Shown here piece by piece: positions 7,561 to 16,203 of a stretch of 24,804 nt of DNA. Numbering within the stretch: position 1 is the first letter of the stretch; each line of letters opens with the position of its first letter. The DNA is from JBEIUO01 sp964549785 (GTDB lineage: Bacteria > Planctomycetota > Phycisphaerae > Phycisphaerales > UBA1924): NCBI GenBank assembly GCA_964549785.1, contig CAZJXA010000022.1, forward strand, positions 1 to 24,804, written 5' to 3'. Under the pieces are notes generated by a model. That model saw only the letters and a list, made by a program, of their open reading frames with translations, did no database searches and had not been told where the DNA came from. The translations under genes were made by a program, and so were the position numbers.

Positions 7561-8754
7561 GCCCACGGTCACGCCCCCACCCGGCACTCGCCGGGCCACA
7601 ATCGCCCGGAGCTCCCGTCCGAAACGCAGCACAAACAGCACCGTCGGCTCTCCCGCCTTTGATGACAGCGCGGGTTGGAGTTCGTCGGGGTTTACGGCCT
7701 TGCCACGGGTCTTGACCTCGACGTGCCCGGCATTGTGACGCTTGAGCACGTCTCTGGAGCGGCGTTCATTCCAAGGGAATATTTCGAGAACACGGAAACC
7801 CCGGACCCATGGGCTTTCGATCGGTTGGGCTTTAGTGAGCAGGCCCAATCGCGGATGGATCATCGCGGCCCCCGTGGCGGCGCACAGTTGACCGAGCAGT
7901 TCCGCCCTTTCGACGCTGTCGTCGGGCTCGGCGAGATAGGCGTCGATTTCGGCGATCGGCACGTCCGTATCGGCAGGTCCGCTCATGGTCAGACTGGTCG
8001 GGCGGGGCGACAGCAGGGTTGCGGTCCTCAGGCCATCGGCGCGGGAAAGCACGCCGCACCAGAGCACGGCCTGGGTGAGCCGCCCCGCTTCGCTGATGAT
8101 CTCGACTTCGCCGGTCCCAAACCGGGCCGCGACCGCCGCGAAGTCGATGCCCGGTGCGAGTTTGATCGCGCCGTGCACGCAGGCATCGATGATGCCGCGG
8201 ATGACTTCTGGACCGGGCACGAGTTCATCGAGGGTCCAGGCTCGAGCCCCGGAGCCGTCGCGGCGCGCGGGATCCAGGTGGAACGCGCCGGGGGTGCGCG
8301 CGGCAACTTCGGCCGCGTCCCGGCACTCGGTCGGGCATCGGGCGTTCATCCCGGCCATCCAAGCCCGCACGGGGTCGGCATCCACCGGCAAGACGTCGAG
8401 GCCCGCCGCGACCAGGGCCATCGCATCCCCGCCGATGCCGCAGCACAAGTCGAGCACACGTCCACGGGGAAAGGCCGATTTGAACCGTGCGGCCTTCCAA
8501 GCGCCGGCCGCGGCGGAGCTCGCCATCTCGACGCCGACGGGGTCGGCCACAAGCGTTGCAGCGCGCTCGCCAAATTTGAACACAGCCTTGCGTCTGGCCT
8601 TTGCGAGGTCGAGCGCGGCGGCCACCATGTCGCCCGAGGCCATCTTGCGGAGCCGCATCATGTCGGCGACGCTGGGGTGTTCCGCCTTGGCGGCCGCCTC
8701 GGCGAGCACTTCGCCTGGATCAGTCGCCAACCAACGCCACACGTCCAAGTTCAT
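7549..8754 (-). CDS. Class I SAM-dependent methyltransferase with THUMP-like domain
   Basis: A 401-residue predicted methyltransferase. SAM motif I is VLDLCCGIGGDAMAL (about residues 100-114) with VLPVDADP as the acidic strand-2 motif, and HLDPARRDGSGARAW carries the LDPARR signature typical of this family. The C-terminal part (after about 290) matches the THUMP-like extension, with WVRGFRVLEIFPWNERRSRDVLKRHNAGHVEVKTRG. Family members are mostly uncharacterised; nucleic acid, perhaps RNA, is the likely substrate by analogy. The ATG at 8754 overlaps the stop of the upstream membrane-protein gene as ATGA and has GGAGG 7 nt before it (8762-8766), which fixes the start and implies translational coupling. 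Confidence 0.85.
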   Translation of the reverse strand: MNLDVWRWLATDPGEVLAEAAAKAEHPSVADMMRLRKMASGDMVAAALDLAKARRKAVFKFGERAATLVADPVGVEMASSAAAGAWKAARFKSAFPRGRVLDLCCGIGGDAMALVAAGLDVLPVDADPVRAWMAGMNARCPTECRDAAEVAARTPGAFHLDPARRDGSGARAWTLDELVPGPEVIRGIIDACVHGAIKLAPGIDFAAVAARFGTGEVEIISEAGRLTQAVLWCGVLSRADGLRTATLLSPRPTSLTMSGPADTDVPIAEIDAYLAEPDDSVERAELLGQLCAATGAAMIHPRLGLLTKAQPIESPWVRGFRVLEIFPWNERRSRDVLKRHNAGHVEVKTRGKAVNPDELQPALSSKAGEPTVLFVLRFGRELRAIVARRVPGGGVTVGMMP

Positions 8755-9395
8755 CGGAGGACCTCCGGTATCGCGGCCCCGCATTCAGGGCACTGGGGAC
8801 CGGCAATCCCGGCGAGGTCGTATCCACAGGCACACACATGGCGGTCAACCGCCCGACCGATCTCGCCGACCGAAACGCCGAGCCACCCTGGGGAGTATCC
8901 ATGCACCCGCAACATACCGCCGACGATCGCTCCCATCCAGAGCCCGCTTCCCCAGCCCATCAGCGGCGGCACCAGCAAGGCAATCAGAAGGGATTGTTTG
9001 GCAAAGAACAACATCAACCACGGAAGAACCAACGCCAGCGGAAATAAGAACAGCCAGCCTGCTACGCCCCGCAACCGCGTCGCGAGACTCAAGGCCGAAA
9101 TCGCGCAGACGAACCAGCACGCCACCGCTACGACCACGATCGACATCCAACACGCGGCCGCCAGAAACATGCCCATCTCGGTCACGGTCGCCCGGGGCGA
9201 GTTGCGCCCGATCGCGCCCAGCCCGAGCGCCGCGAGAACGGATGTCGCTGTCGCCATCAGGCCGATGCACAGACCTTGTTGAAGCCAGCGGTGCGTCCGG
9301 GCCACACCGGCAAGGCTGACCCGATCGCCGGATCGGGTCTCTATCCGATCGGGGAGGTCTCTGAACGGACTGTCATCCAGGTCGTTCGCCTTCAT
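8751..9395 (-). CDS. Multi-pass membrane protein with C-terminal zinc ribbon
   Basis: A 214-residue protein. About 36 mostly polar residues are followed by four or five hydrophobic segments between residues 37 and 160 (such as MGMFLAAACWMSIVVVAVA and GWLFLFPLALVLPWLMLFF), then a soluble tail with CACGYDLAG...CPECG (Cys188, Cys190, Cys202, Cys205). This four-Cys ribbon with a YDLxG core recurs in planctomycete membrane proteins; it should bind one zinc. Function is unknown. The ATG at 9395 has AAGGAA about 7 nt upstream. It lies 30 nt after the DNA glycosylase and overlaps the methyltransferase by 4 nt (ATGA), so the three genes are probably co-transcribed. Confidence 0.75.
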   Translation of the reverse strand: MKANDLDDSPFRDLPDRIETRSGDRVSLAGVARTHRWLQQGLCIGLMATATSVLAALGLGAIGRNSPRATVTEMGMFLAAACWMSIVVVAVACWFVCAISALSLATRLRGVAGWLFLFPLALVLPWLMLFFAKQSLLIALLVPPLMGWGSGLWMGAIVGGMLRVHGYSPGWLGVSVGEIGRAVDRHVCACGYDLAGIAGPQCPECGAAIPEVLR

Positions 9396-9425
9396 GAGCT
9401 TTCCTTCAAGACCAAGCGGCTCGGA

Positions 9426-10427
9426 TCACTCCTTGTTCAGCAGGGCCGCCGTGAACATCTTGCCCGTCGAATCCCGCTCCCAAAGGTGAGCCGGACCGAG
9501 CTTGCTCTCATAAAACTCCCACAGTTCGAACCAGTAACTCCGGAACGCGTGCTCGCCGAATGGCGCAAAGTGCCTCCGCACGCGTTCCATGATGGCCTTC
9601 GAACTCCCCCGGAACTTGAGAACCGTGGTGCCGTGCCGCACGCTCTCGGTATCCAGCGGCAGGTGACCAAAACGCCCGAGCAACTGCAGGATGTTGGCCG
9701 CGGCGTAGGGGCCGATCCCGGGCAAGTCGAGGAGGGTTTCGCGGACGACATCGTCGGGCGTGACCGGATCGGCCGCCATCGCTTGGTCGAATCCGCCCTT
9801 GGAGGCGGGCTTGGCGAACCGTTTCCCGAGTTCCACAATCCGTGCATCGCGGTAGCCCACGCGGCAGCGGGCCCGCAACGTCTGGACACGGGTGCCGGCA
9901 ACCTTCTTCGCGGATGGGAACCCGTATTCGGTTCGTTCGATGCCGCGGACCGTGAACCTCACACGAGGCCCCAGCGCTTCGCAGATGTGGCGATTCATCT
10001 GCACGGTGCCGTGCCAAGTGACGTTGCAATTCGTGACGGTTTTGATGACGTCCTCGAACATGCTGGGCGAGCGGAACAACCGACCACGCCCGGACTCCTT
10101 CCAGCGCGGGTCGAGCGCGTGGAACGCCCGCAGGGTTCCGACGCTCTCGTCCAGCCGGAGCATCCGGGTCAGTGCTTCCTTGATCGCAGCTCGCTCCGCC
10201 GCGCTCGACGCGACCTCGTCGGGCCACACCACCACCCGCAGAGGCGACCCGCGGCCACCCGGCTGACACACCACGACAAAGACCGACCGCGTCGGCAGGG
10301 TGAGCACCCGCGACAAGGCCTGTGAGCCGACATCCCACCGGTTGGGCGCCAGCAGGAAATAGCCATACGAGCAGCAATCCCGCACCAGCGAGTAATCCGG
10401 CGGAACGTTGATCGTCATCCGAGGCAT
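9426..10427 (-). CDS. HhH-GPD family DNA glycosylase (AlkA-like)
   Basis: A 333-residue base-excision repair enzyme. The helix-hairpin-helix is DLPGIGPYAAANILQLLG (about 234-251), followed by the catalytic Asp259 in HLPLDTES. The position of the OGG1-type lyase lysine within the hairpin (GVGTK) is Tyr241 here, as with Trp in AlkA, which argues for a monofunctional glycosylase without strand-nicking activity. No C-terminal four-cysteine iron-sulfur motif is present, so it is not Nth or MutY. Residues 1-110 would form the AlkA/OGG-like N-terminal domain. The likely substrate is alkylated purines, but oxidised bases cannot be excluded. The ATG at 10427 has AAGGAG 10 nt upstream; a second ATG at 10418 has none. 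Confidence 0.85.
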   Translation of the reverse strand: MPRMTINVPPDYSLVRDCCSYGYFLLAPNRWDVGSQALSRVLTLPTRSVFVVVCQPGGRGSPLRVVVWPDEVASSAAERAAIKEALTRMLRLDESVGTLRAFHALDPRWKESGRGRLFRSPSMFEDVIKTVTNCNVTWHGTVQMNRHICEALGPRVRFTVRGIERTEYGFPSAKKVAGTRVQTLRARCRVGYRDARIVELGKRFAKPASKGGFDQAMAADPVTPDDVVRETLLDLPGIGPYAAANILQLLGRFGHLPLDTESVRHGTTVLKFRGSSKAIMERVRRHFAPFGEHAFRSYWFELWEFYESKLGPAHLWERDSTGKMFTAALLNKE

Positions 10428-10478
10428 TGGGTATCGACTCCTTCCGCCTGAGGGTGACGTCTTCTTCCGGTGACTTCC

Positions 10479-11216
10479 TCAGGCCCTCATCTGTCGAGAG
10501 AGTGGAAAGCAGAACGCCGCGAGATTCAATGCCAAGCGGTCGGCCACGCGGGCGAAAGTTGCGTAATGCTGATCGAGTTCGCCCGCGAGACCGGTCGCGG
10601 ATTTGTTGGCCCGACCGGCGAAGTCGCCGGATTCTCTCAGCAAGGCCTCGGCCATCGGGCGGTCACACTCAAGGTGGAAGAGGAAGCCGTAGGTTCGCAG
10701 GCCGACCTTGAAGCACGCGACCTTGCTTGTGGCAGTGGTGGCCAGCACCGTTGCCCCCGGCGGGGTCTGTTTGATTTCCTGGCCGCAGGAATACAACTGC
10801 GGGTGGGTCCAGGGCACGCCGCCCATCATTGTTTCGGTCTGGCCGGCGATGGTGATCGAGGTGGGATAGAGCCCGAGGTCGGGCGGGCCGTCCTTGGGGC
10901 CGACCACGCCTCCGAGGGCGTGCGCGATCAACTGGGCACCCAGGCACACACCGATCACGGGCAACCCGGCTCCGTGCGCTAAGCGGATCAATTCGGCTTC
11001 TCGCTGCATCCACGGGAGTTGCGCGATCTCGGTGACGTTCATCGGCCCACCAAGGATCAGGAGCCCTTGCACGTCGTCCAAAGTCGTCGGAACGGCGTTG
11101 CCGACCCCCGGGCTGCCGGGACGACGGATATCGAGTTTGAAGCCGTGATCGCGGAAGGTTGCGGCCAAACGTCCCGGGCCGCCGATGTCGCTGTGCTGAA
11201 ATACGAGGATGGGCAT
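10479..11216 (-). CDS. Class I glutamine amidotransferase (GMP synthase-like)
   Basis: A 245-residue stand-alone GATase1 domain. The nucleophile elbow is VIGVCLGAQLIAHALGG (Cys91) and the His-Glu pair is FHLECD (His181, Glu183), where FHPE is usual. GLLILGGPMNV contributes the oxyanion-hole region. Such proteins resemble the amidotransferase half of GMP synthase or gamma-glutamyl hydrolases acting on small amides; no synthase partner is adjacent, so the substrate is unknown. The ATG at 11216 begins the homology (MPILVFQHSDIGG); the frame upstream is antisense to the Deg-like protease. A TACGAT box 6 nt before the ATG suggests a leaderless mRNA. The DNA glycosylase gene follows after 51 nt. 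Confidence 0.88.
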   Translation of the reverse strand: MPILVFQHSDIGGPGRLAATFRDHGFKLDIRRPGSPGVGNAVPTTLDDVQGLLILGGPMNVTEIAQLPWMQREAELIRLAHGAGLPVIGVCLGAQLIAHALGGVVGPKDGPPDLGLYPTSITIAGQTETMMGGVPWTHPQLYSCGQEIKQTPPGATVLATTATSKVACFKVGLRTYGFLFHLECDRPMAEALLRESGDFAGRANKSATGLAGELDQHYATFARVADRLALNLAAFCFPLSRQMRA

Positions 11217-11222
11217 GACCGC

Positions 11223-11228
11223 ATCGTA
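11223..11228 (-). promoter_or_regulatory. TACGAT box, candidate -10 for the amidotransferase gene
   Basis: On the minus strand TACGAT ends 6 nt before the ATG at 11216, with no Shine-Dalgarno. It lies in the 82-bp divergent gap shared with the Deg-like protease. Confidence 0.4.
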
Positions 11229-11261
11229 AAGAGCAAACGGCCAATGGCAAATCGCAATCCC

Positions 11262-11267
11262 TACACT
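11262..11267 (+). promoter_or_regulatory. TACACT, candidate -10 for the Deg-like protease gene
   Basis: TACACT would place the transcript start near 11274 and give a leader of about 25 nt. That leader holds AAGGA (11285-11289), 9 nt before the ATG at 11299. It is a leadered counterpart to the leaderless-looking boxes nearby. Confidence 0.4.
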
Positions 11268-11298
11268 TGCGCACCATACCAAAGAAGGACTATTTCGC

Positions 11299-12858
11299 AT
11301 GACGCGTCGACTGACCTTGATTGTGACCTTGAGCGGGATTTTCTGCGCGGCCGGCGGTTCCATGGCGCAGCCGGAAATGCCGCCAACCCAGCCGCCGCGA
11401 CCGCCCGTCCAGCGGGGCACCCCGGTCCCGATGGACGGGCCCGAGCCGGTGGCGAGCCCCGAGGTTCGGAAGAGCGTCGTCAAAATCTTCACGACCAGCC
11501 GTGATCCGGACCTGGCGGCCCCTTGGAACAAGCAGAAGGCCGAGGAGAGTTCCGGCTCGGGCGTGGTGATCGAGGGGAACCGGATTCTCACGAACTACCA
11601 CGTCGTGCGCTACGCCAGCCGCATCCTCGTCCAGCCCGACGGCTCCTCTGACAAACTGGAGGCCAAGGTGGTCGCGACCGGCGAGGGGATTGATCTCGCG
11701 GTGATTGAACTGCAGGACACTTCGTTCTTCGAGACACACCCGCCGCTGCCGATTTCGGACGTCCTTCCGGATATCGGCGACGCGGTGGTGTCGTACGGCT
11801 ATCCGCTGGGCGGCGACGCCATGAGCGTGACCAAGGGCATCGTTTCGCGGATTGAGTACACCGCCTTCGACAGCGACACCGAAGGGCTGCGGATCCAGGT
11901 GGACGCCGCGCTCAACCACGGCAACAGCGGCGGCCCCGTTGTTTCGCCCGACGGCAAGTTGGTGGGCATTGTCTTCAGCGGAATCGACACCGCCCAGAAC
12001 ATCGGCTATCTCGTCCCGGTTGAGGAAGTGCGGGCGTTCCTCACGGACATCGCCGACGGCACGTACGACCGCCGCCCGCAACTCTTCATCAGCCTGCAGA
12101 CCATGGAGAACGATGCGCTGAAGGCGAAACTGAAGATGCAGAAAGGCTGGAACGGGATCGTCGTCACCAAGCCCGAGAGCGAGGACGCGGACTACCCATT
12201 GAAGAAGTGGGACGTGATCGATGCCATCGGCGAACACGATGTGGACGACGCCGGCATGGTCACGGTCCGCAACAACGTGCGGCTCAGTTTCAACTACTTT
12301 GTGCCCAAACTCGCGGAGGACGGCAAGGTGGAGCTCTCGATCATCCGCGATGGCGAGAAGATGAACGTGCAGGTTCCGGTCGTGGCCCGACGCAACCGCG
12401 TCATGAAGAGCCTCGACGGCGGGTATCCGTCGTACTTCGTTCTGGGCCCGATGTCCTTTACGCCTGTCTACGAGGAACACCGCGGCATCGACGCCCGGCT
12501 GCTGGCGTCCCGCGGCAGCCCGATCCTTCAGCGCATGTCGGACGAACCCAAGTTCGAGGGCGAGCAACTCGTGATCGGGCCGTACCGCATGTTCACTTCC
12601 GCGGTCAGCAAGGGGTATGACGTCGGCTATTTCCCGGTGCTCAAGAGCGTCAACGGGACCGATATCAAGAACCTGCGGCACCTGGTCGAGACCGTCAAAA
12701 GCAGCACGGACGAGTTTTTGATCTTCGCCTGGGCCGACGATGGCGTCGAGACGCTCGTCTTCAAGCGCCTGGAACTGCTGGCGAGCACGGACGAGATTCT
12801 GGAAGACAACAGCATCCGCAACCAGATGTCGGACGATGTGAAAGACCTGTGGGAGTGA
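11299..12858 (+). CDS. Secreted Deg/HtrA-like serine protease with PDZ-like C-terminal part
   Basis: A 519-residue exported trypsin-fold protease. A signal peptide (MTRRLTLIVTLSGIFCAAGGSMAQ) and a Pro-rich linker precede the protease domain at about 55-255. The catalytic triad is His101 (TNYHVV), Asp132 (GIDLAVIEL) and Ser210 (HGNSGGPVV). The C-terminal half (about 265-519) has PDZ-like segments (WNGIVVTKPESEDADYPLKKWDVIDAIG and GYFPVLKSVNGTDIKNL) and recalls the plant Deg9/Deg2 arrangement rather than E. coli DegP. The expected role is periplasmic protein quality control. It has a good Shine-Dalgarno and is divergent from the amidotransferase. No transmembrane anchor other than the signal is visible. 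Confidence 0.92.
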   Translation: MTRRLTLIVTLSGIFCAAGGSMAQPEMPPTQPPRPPVQRGTPVPMDGPEPVASPEVRKSVVKIFTTSRDPDLAAPWNKQKAEESSGSGVVIEGNRILTNYHVVRYASRILVQPDGSSDKLEAKVVATGEGIDLAVIELQDTSFFETHPPLPISDVLPDIGDAVVSYGYPLGGDAMSVTKGIVSRIEYTAFDSDTEGLRIQVDAALNHGNSGGPVVSPDGKLVGIVFSGIDTAQNIGYLVPVEEVRAFLTDIADGTYDRRPQLFISLQTMENDALKAKLKMQKGWNGIVVTKPESEDADYPLKKWDVIDAIGEHDVDDAGMVTVRNNVRLSFNYFVPKLAEDGKVELSIIRDGEKMNVQVPVVARRNRVMKSLDGGYPSYFVLGPMSFTPVYEEHRGIDARLLASRGSPILQRMSDEPKFEGEQLVIGPYRMFTSAVSKGYDVGYFPVLKSVNGTDIKNLRHLVETVKSSTDEFLIFAWADDGVETLVFKRLELLASTDEILEDNSIRNQMSDDVKDLWE

Positions 12859-12860
12859 TT

Positions 12861-12876
12861 GGGGCCCGCGGGCCCC
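12861..12876. terminator. 16-bp perfect GC palindrome between convergent genes
   Basis: ggggcccgcgggcccc starts 2 nt after the protease stop and lies between convergent genes. It reads the same on both strands, so it could act for both transcripts, but there is no T-run on either side. It may instead be a protein-binding palindrome. The remaining 39 bp of the gap show nothing else. Confidence 0.35.
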
Positions 12877-12915
12877 GCGTTGCGGGCGGCCGGTTCTGGA
12901 CTGCCAGTTCTGGGG

Positions 12916-13620
12916 TTACGGAAAGAGCCGGATGTTCCGCCACCGCACCCGCAGCGGTGACTGACGGGTTCCGACGTCGTGCACCTGCAGGGCGATGAAG
13001 CCGGATGCGGAGTTGGAATCGTTGAGGTCTGTCGCGGGTACGCCGTTCAGCGACGTTTGCAGCCGAGAACCACGGCATTCGACCACCATGGTGTTCCACG
13101 CGAGCGGGCGGAAGGCGGCTTGGGCCGCCGGGTTGGCACTGAGGTCTTGCAGCCAGCCCCGGCCGGCCTCCTCATAGACCCCAGCGCTGAAGGCCCGGGG
13201 CGAAGGATCTATTTCGGCCTGGTAGCCATAGACCCGGTCGCGCCCGGCCTCGGGACGGACACCGCTGCGGAACTGGACCCCGCTGTTGAGTTCATCATCG
13301 ACCATGAACTCAAGTTCGAGCCTGAAATCGGCGAACTCACGCGTGGTACAGAGAAACGTGTTCGGGGTGTTCGGGCGGGTCTCGCCGACGATTGCTCCAT
13401 CTTTAGCGCGGTACACCGCATCGCCCCCGCGCTGCACCCAGCCGTCGAGCGACTGTCCATCAAAGAGGTTGATCGGGGCGGTGGCGGCGTGGTCCCCGAT
13501 CCGCGATTGCTGTTGACACCCTGCAAGGCCGACCACGGCGAGAGCCAGCGCGGCGGTCGCGGCCCGACCGCCGACCGTTCTCCACACGCCACCCGATCCG
13601 CTGCGCCTCGCTCGTTTCAT
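12916..13620 (-). CDS. DUF1080 (3-keto-disaccharide hydrolase-like) lipoprotein
   Basis: A 234-residue lipoprotein. A long basic N-terminus leads into a hydrophobic stretch and the lipobox VVGLAGCQQQ (Cys35). The DUF1080 domain follows: NLFDGQSLDGWVQRG, YRAKDGAIVGE, FADFRLELEFMVDDELNSGVQFRSG, GYQAEIDP and a C-terminal RWRNIRLFP. The fold is a concanavalin-like sandwich; some members hydrolyse 3-keto-glycosides. The ATG at 13620 overlaps the stop of the preceding PVC-type gene (ATGA) and has AAGGAG 5 nt upstream (13626-13631). Pairing with a PVC-type dehydrogenase is common in planctomycetes and fits a pathway of sugar oxidation followed by hydrolysis, which is inference here. Confidence 0.88.
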   Translation of the reverse strand: MKRARRSGSGGVWRTVGGRAATAALALAVVGLAGCQQQSRIGDHAATAPINLFDGQSLDGWVQRGGDAVYRAKDGAIVGETRPNTPNTFLCTTREFADFRLELEFMVDDELNSGVQFRSGVRPEAGRDRVYGYQAEIDPSPRAFSAGVYEEAGRGWLQDLSANPAAQAAFRPLAWNTMVVECRGSRLQTSLNGVPATDLNDSNSASGFIALQVHDVGTRQSPLRVRWRNIRLFP

Positions 13621-16169
13621 GGACTCTCCTTGTTCGGTGCTCGGCCGATCTCGGCGGTCGTCATCGGTGTTCGGCGGGCCGCGGTCGCGGCGCGCTCGCC
13701 CGCCACCACGGCCGGGGCGACCGGCTCGGCATCGTTGCCGAAGCCCGTCCGGATGTACGACATGATCGCGGCGAGCTGGGAATCATCGAGGGAGACCGCC
13801 GCGGGCATGCTTCCTTGGTAGGTCACTCCGTCGGCCACCATCTCACCCTCAAGCCCGTGGATGAGAACGCGGGCGAGCACGCGCGGGTCGCCCAGCACCG
13901 TGGGCGAGCCCCGCAGCGGAGCCACCTGACCCGGGGCGCCGTGGCCCGAGGCCAGGTGACACGAAGCGCACGCGGCCGCGAAGAGGGGAGCCCCGGCGGC
14001 GATCTGGGCCCGCTCTGCACCGGTGGGTTCGCGGCGTGGCGGCGCGACCTTCACGGAGGGTTTTCCGGGCCACGAGAGTTGCCCGATCGCGGCGACGACC
14101 GAGGCCGCCTCGGCCCCGCCCGCTATCGCGAAACGAACCCACTCCGACGGTTCAAAGGCCACGGGCAACTGGGCGGGATTGCCCGCATCGCGGCCGGTGA
14201 TGGAAAGAAATGTCCGGGCCACAAGGGTCTCGTTGCCGGCCGATGCGGCGATGAGGGCGGAGCGTTCGATGGGGGTACCCGACTTGACAATGCGCACCAT
14301 CACGGCGGTCAGAACCTCCGTCGGCGGCTCGGGGCTGTCCGTCAATTTCTCGAACAAGTCGAGTTCCGCGCCTTGCGCCGCGAACATGATCGACGCGGTG
14401 AGGTGCGGATTGGCGGGAATATCGCGGGCGAGGGCCGCCAGAATCGCTGGGCGCTCGGGTCGCGGCATGCCCGTGAGCGCGAGCGCGGCGAAGACCCGCG
14501 ACCAGGCGTCGGAGCGGGTGCTGCCGGCCTCAAGGGCAGCGGCGTCCAAAAGGTCGCTCTCGGACGCTCCCGACCGCAGAAACGCGAGCCGATGGATCAG
14601 CATGTCGGGCTCGTTCGAGTCCGCGAAGAGGTCTTCGAGGCCTCCGCCGCACGCTTCGATCGCCCGCATCAGTCGAAACCGGTTCACGGGATGGCGGGCG
14701 TTCCGCAGCCACCCTCGCAGCGATGCGACGGCCTCCGAGTCGCGCCGTTCGACCAGGATGCGAATCGCGTGGTCCGACTCCGTGCCGCCGTAGGACGCCG
14801 CCGTCGCCAGCGATTGGGCGGGCAGATCCGACATTCGGCCCACGGGCCTGCCATTGGCCAGACGGCCCAACGCGGCCGACGTCGGACGAATCCGCCAGAT
14901 GCGGCCGCATTCGAGCGGGGTTTCCAGCCGCCGGTGCTCGACCTGTTCCCGCAGATAGGGGGTCAGATAGGTTTTGTGCTGGATCAACCCGCGGTACATA
15001 TCCGCGATGTAGAGGAAGCCGTCGGGTCCGATGGTCGCCCACACCGGCCGGAAACGCTCATCGGTGCTGGCGAGAAACTCGCCCGCACCGGCCGGATTCG
15101 TGACCCGCGGGATGTCGATCGACCATTCCACATCGAGGTGCTTGACGAGGTTCCCGGCGGGCTCACAGATGAAGACGTCGCACCGGTACTCAACGCCCAT
15201 GCTGAGGTGACGATTCATCACCGGCCCGCACGCGGCGGTGACCGACGCCAGCGTTCCATCGGCCCGCAGAACGTTCGCGAGATAGCCGCGATTGACCCCC
15301 GGGGTCGGGCGGATCGGCCAGGTTTCGCCGTCTTTGCAGACCACGAAGCCTACCGAAGGCAGGGCACCGACCTGGCCGTCGCGCACCGCCAGGTGCTTGG
15401 GAACCAGGTCCATCAGCAGCGGCGTGGAATTGGGTGTGTAGTAGAACCGGCCGATGTCGTCCTGGGTCATGCCCCATTGCCCGTGCACCGGTGTCGGCCG
15501 TGTTTCGATCGGTCGGGGGTCATCGGGCCCGAACCAGCGGAAGTCAAAGTCGCACTGGGAGAGGTGCCACCAGCCGTCGAGGCCGAACGTCAGCGCGTTG
15601 GGCGCGTGCTCCGGGTTTTCGATGCCTGCGAGGCCGGTTTTCAGCACCCGGGTCTCGTCCGCGCGACCATCGCCATCGGTGTCGCGGCAGTACAGCAGAT
15701 CGGGCGGGGCCACCACGAGCGCGCCTCCGAACGAGGGCGCCACTGACCGTGGCAGGACCAATCCGTCCAAGAACACCGTGCTCGTCTCGAACGATCCATC
15801 GCGATCGACGTCCTCCAGCACGACGATGCGTGAGGTCGGTGTTCCTTCACCGGTTGCATCGGCATCGGGCATGTAGCCCTGCATCTCGACGACCCACAGG
15901 CGGCCGTCTTCATCGAAGTTGAGGGCGACCGGGGCCCGAACCGTCGGTTCGCTCGCGACCAGTTCGATCGTGAAACCCGGCCGCACGGCGAACGTTCGCA
16001 CCGCCTGCCGAGGGGTATACACGGGAGCCGTTGCCTCGGGCGCGGCGGGCCCGATGAGGTGCGGCGGCGGGGTGCCATCGGCAACGGTCGCCAGCCGGGT
16101 CGCGAGGACTCCGCCCAGCCCGAGAAGCCCGCACGCGACGGCCATGCGGGTTCGAGCTGATCCGGACAT
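13617..16169 (-). CDS. PVC-type membrane-bound dehydrogenase with CxxCH heme domain
   Basis: An 850-residue exported protein. A signal or anchor segment (MAVACGLLGLGGVLATRLA) is followed by an N-terminal beta-propeller starting FTIELVASEP...VALNFDEDGRLWVVEMQGY, with the family blocks DVDRDG, RDTDGDGRADE, HAPNALTFGLDGWWHLSQC and FLYIADMYRGLIQHKTYL. A helical repeat-like region covers about 440-690, and a cytochrome-c-like C-terminus carries CASCH (Cys734, Cys737, His738), with Met in QGSMPAA as the possible distal ligand. These hallmarks match the family of PVC superphylum putative dehydrogenases with heme-binding domain. Substrate unknown; sugar oxidation is likely from the operon. GGAG lies 8 nt before the ATG. 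It follows PfkB by 34 nt and overlaps the DUF1080 gene. Confidence 0.92.
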   Translation of the reverse strand: MSGSARTRMAVACGLLGLGGVLATRLATVADGTPPPHLIGPAAPEATAPVYTPRQAVRTFAVRPGFTIELVASEPTVRAPVALNFDEDGRLWVVEMQGYMPDADATGEGTPTSRIVVLEDVDRDGSFETSTVFLDGLVLPRSVAPSFGGALVVAPPDLLYCRDTDGDGRADETRVLKTGLAGIENPEHAPNALTFGLDGWWHLSQCDFDFRWFGPDDPRPIETRPTPVHGQWGMTQDDIGRFYYTPNSTPLLMDLVPKHLAVRDGQVGALPSVGFVVCKDGETWPIRPTPGVNRGYLANVLRADGTLASVTAACGPVMNRHLSMGVEYRCDVFICEPAGNLVKHLDVEWSIDIPRVTNPAGAGEFLASTDERFRPVWATIGPDGFLYIADMYRGLIQHKTYLTPYLREQVEHRRLETPLECGRIWRIRPTSAALGRLANGRPVGRMSDLPAQSLATAASYGGTESDHAIRILVERRDSEAVASLRGWLRNARHPVNRFRLMRAIEACGGGLEDLFADSNEPDMLIHRLAFLRSGASESDLLDAAALEAGSTRSDAWSRVFAALALTGMPRPERPAILAALARDIPANPHLTASIMFAAQGAELDLFEKLTDSPEPPTEVLTAVMVRIVKSGTPIERSALIAASAGNETLVARTFLSITGRDAGNPAQLPVAFEPSEWVRFAIAGGAEAASVVAAIGQLSWPGKPSVKVAPPRREPTGAERAQIAAGAPLFAAACASCHLASGHGAPGQVAPLRGSPTVLGDPRVLARVLIHGLEGEMVADGVTYQGSMPAAVSLDDSQLAAIMSYIRTGFGNDAEPVAPAVVAGERAATAARRTPMTTAEIGRAPNKESP

Positions 16170-16203
16170 CGGCGGCTCTCCGGGCGCGGCGGGCGCGCAG
16201 ACC

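Noticed and set aside
7675..9319. Long plus-strand open frames (535 and 444 codons) opposite the methyltransferase and membrane-protein genes
   Set aside because: They are antisense to genes with clear motifs, are Arg/Pro/Ala/Gly-rich without family resemblance, and are typical GC-rich shadow frames.
10479..11216. Complete GMP synthase
   Set aside because: Only the amidotransferase domain is present; there is no ATP-pyrophosphatase domain in the gene or next to it.
13815..15746. 643-codon plus-strand open frame
   Set aside because: It is antisense to the PVC-type CxxCH gene and has low-complexity, Arg/Gly-rich composition and no domain.
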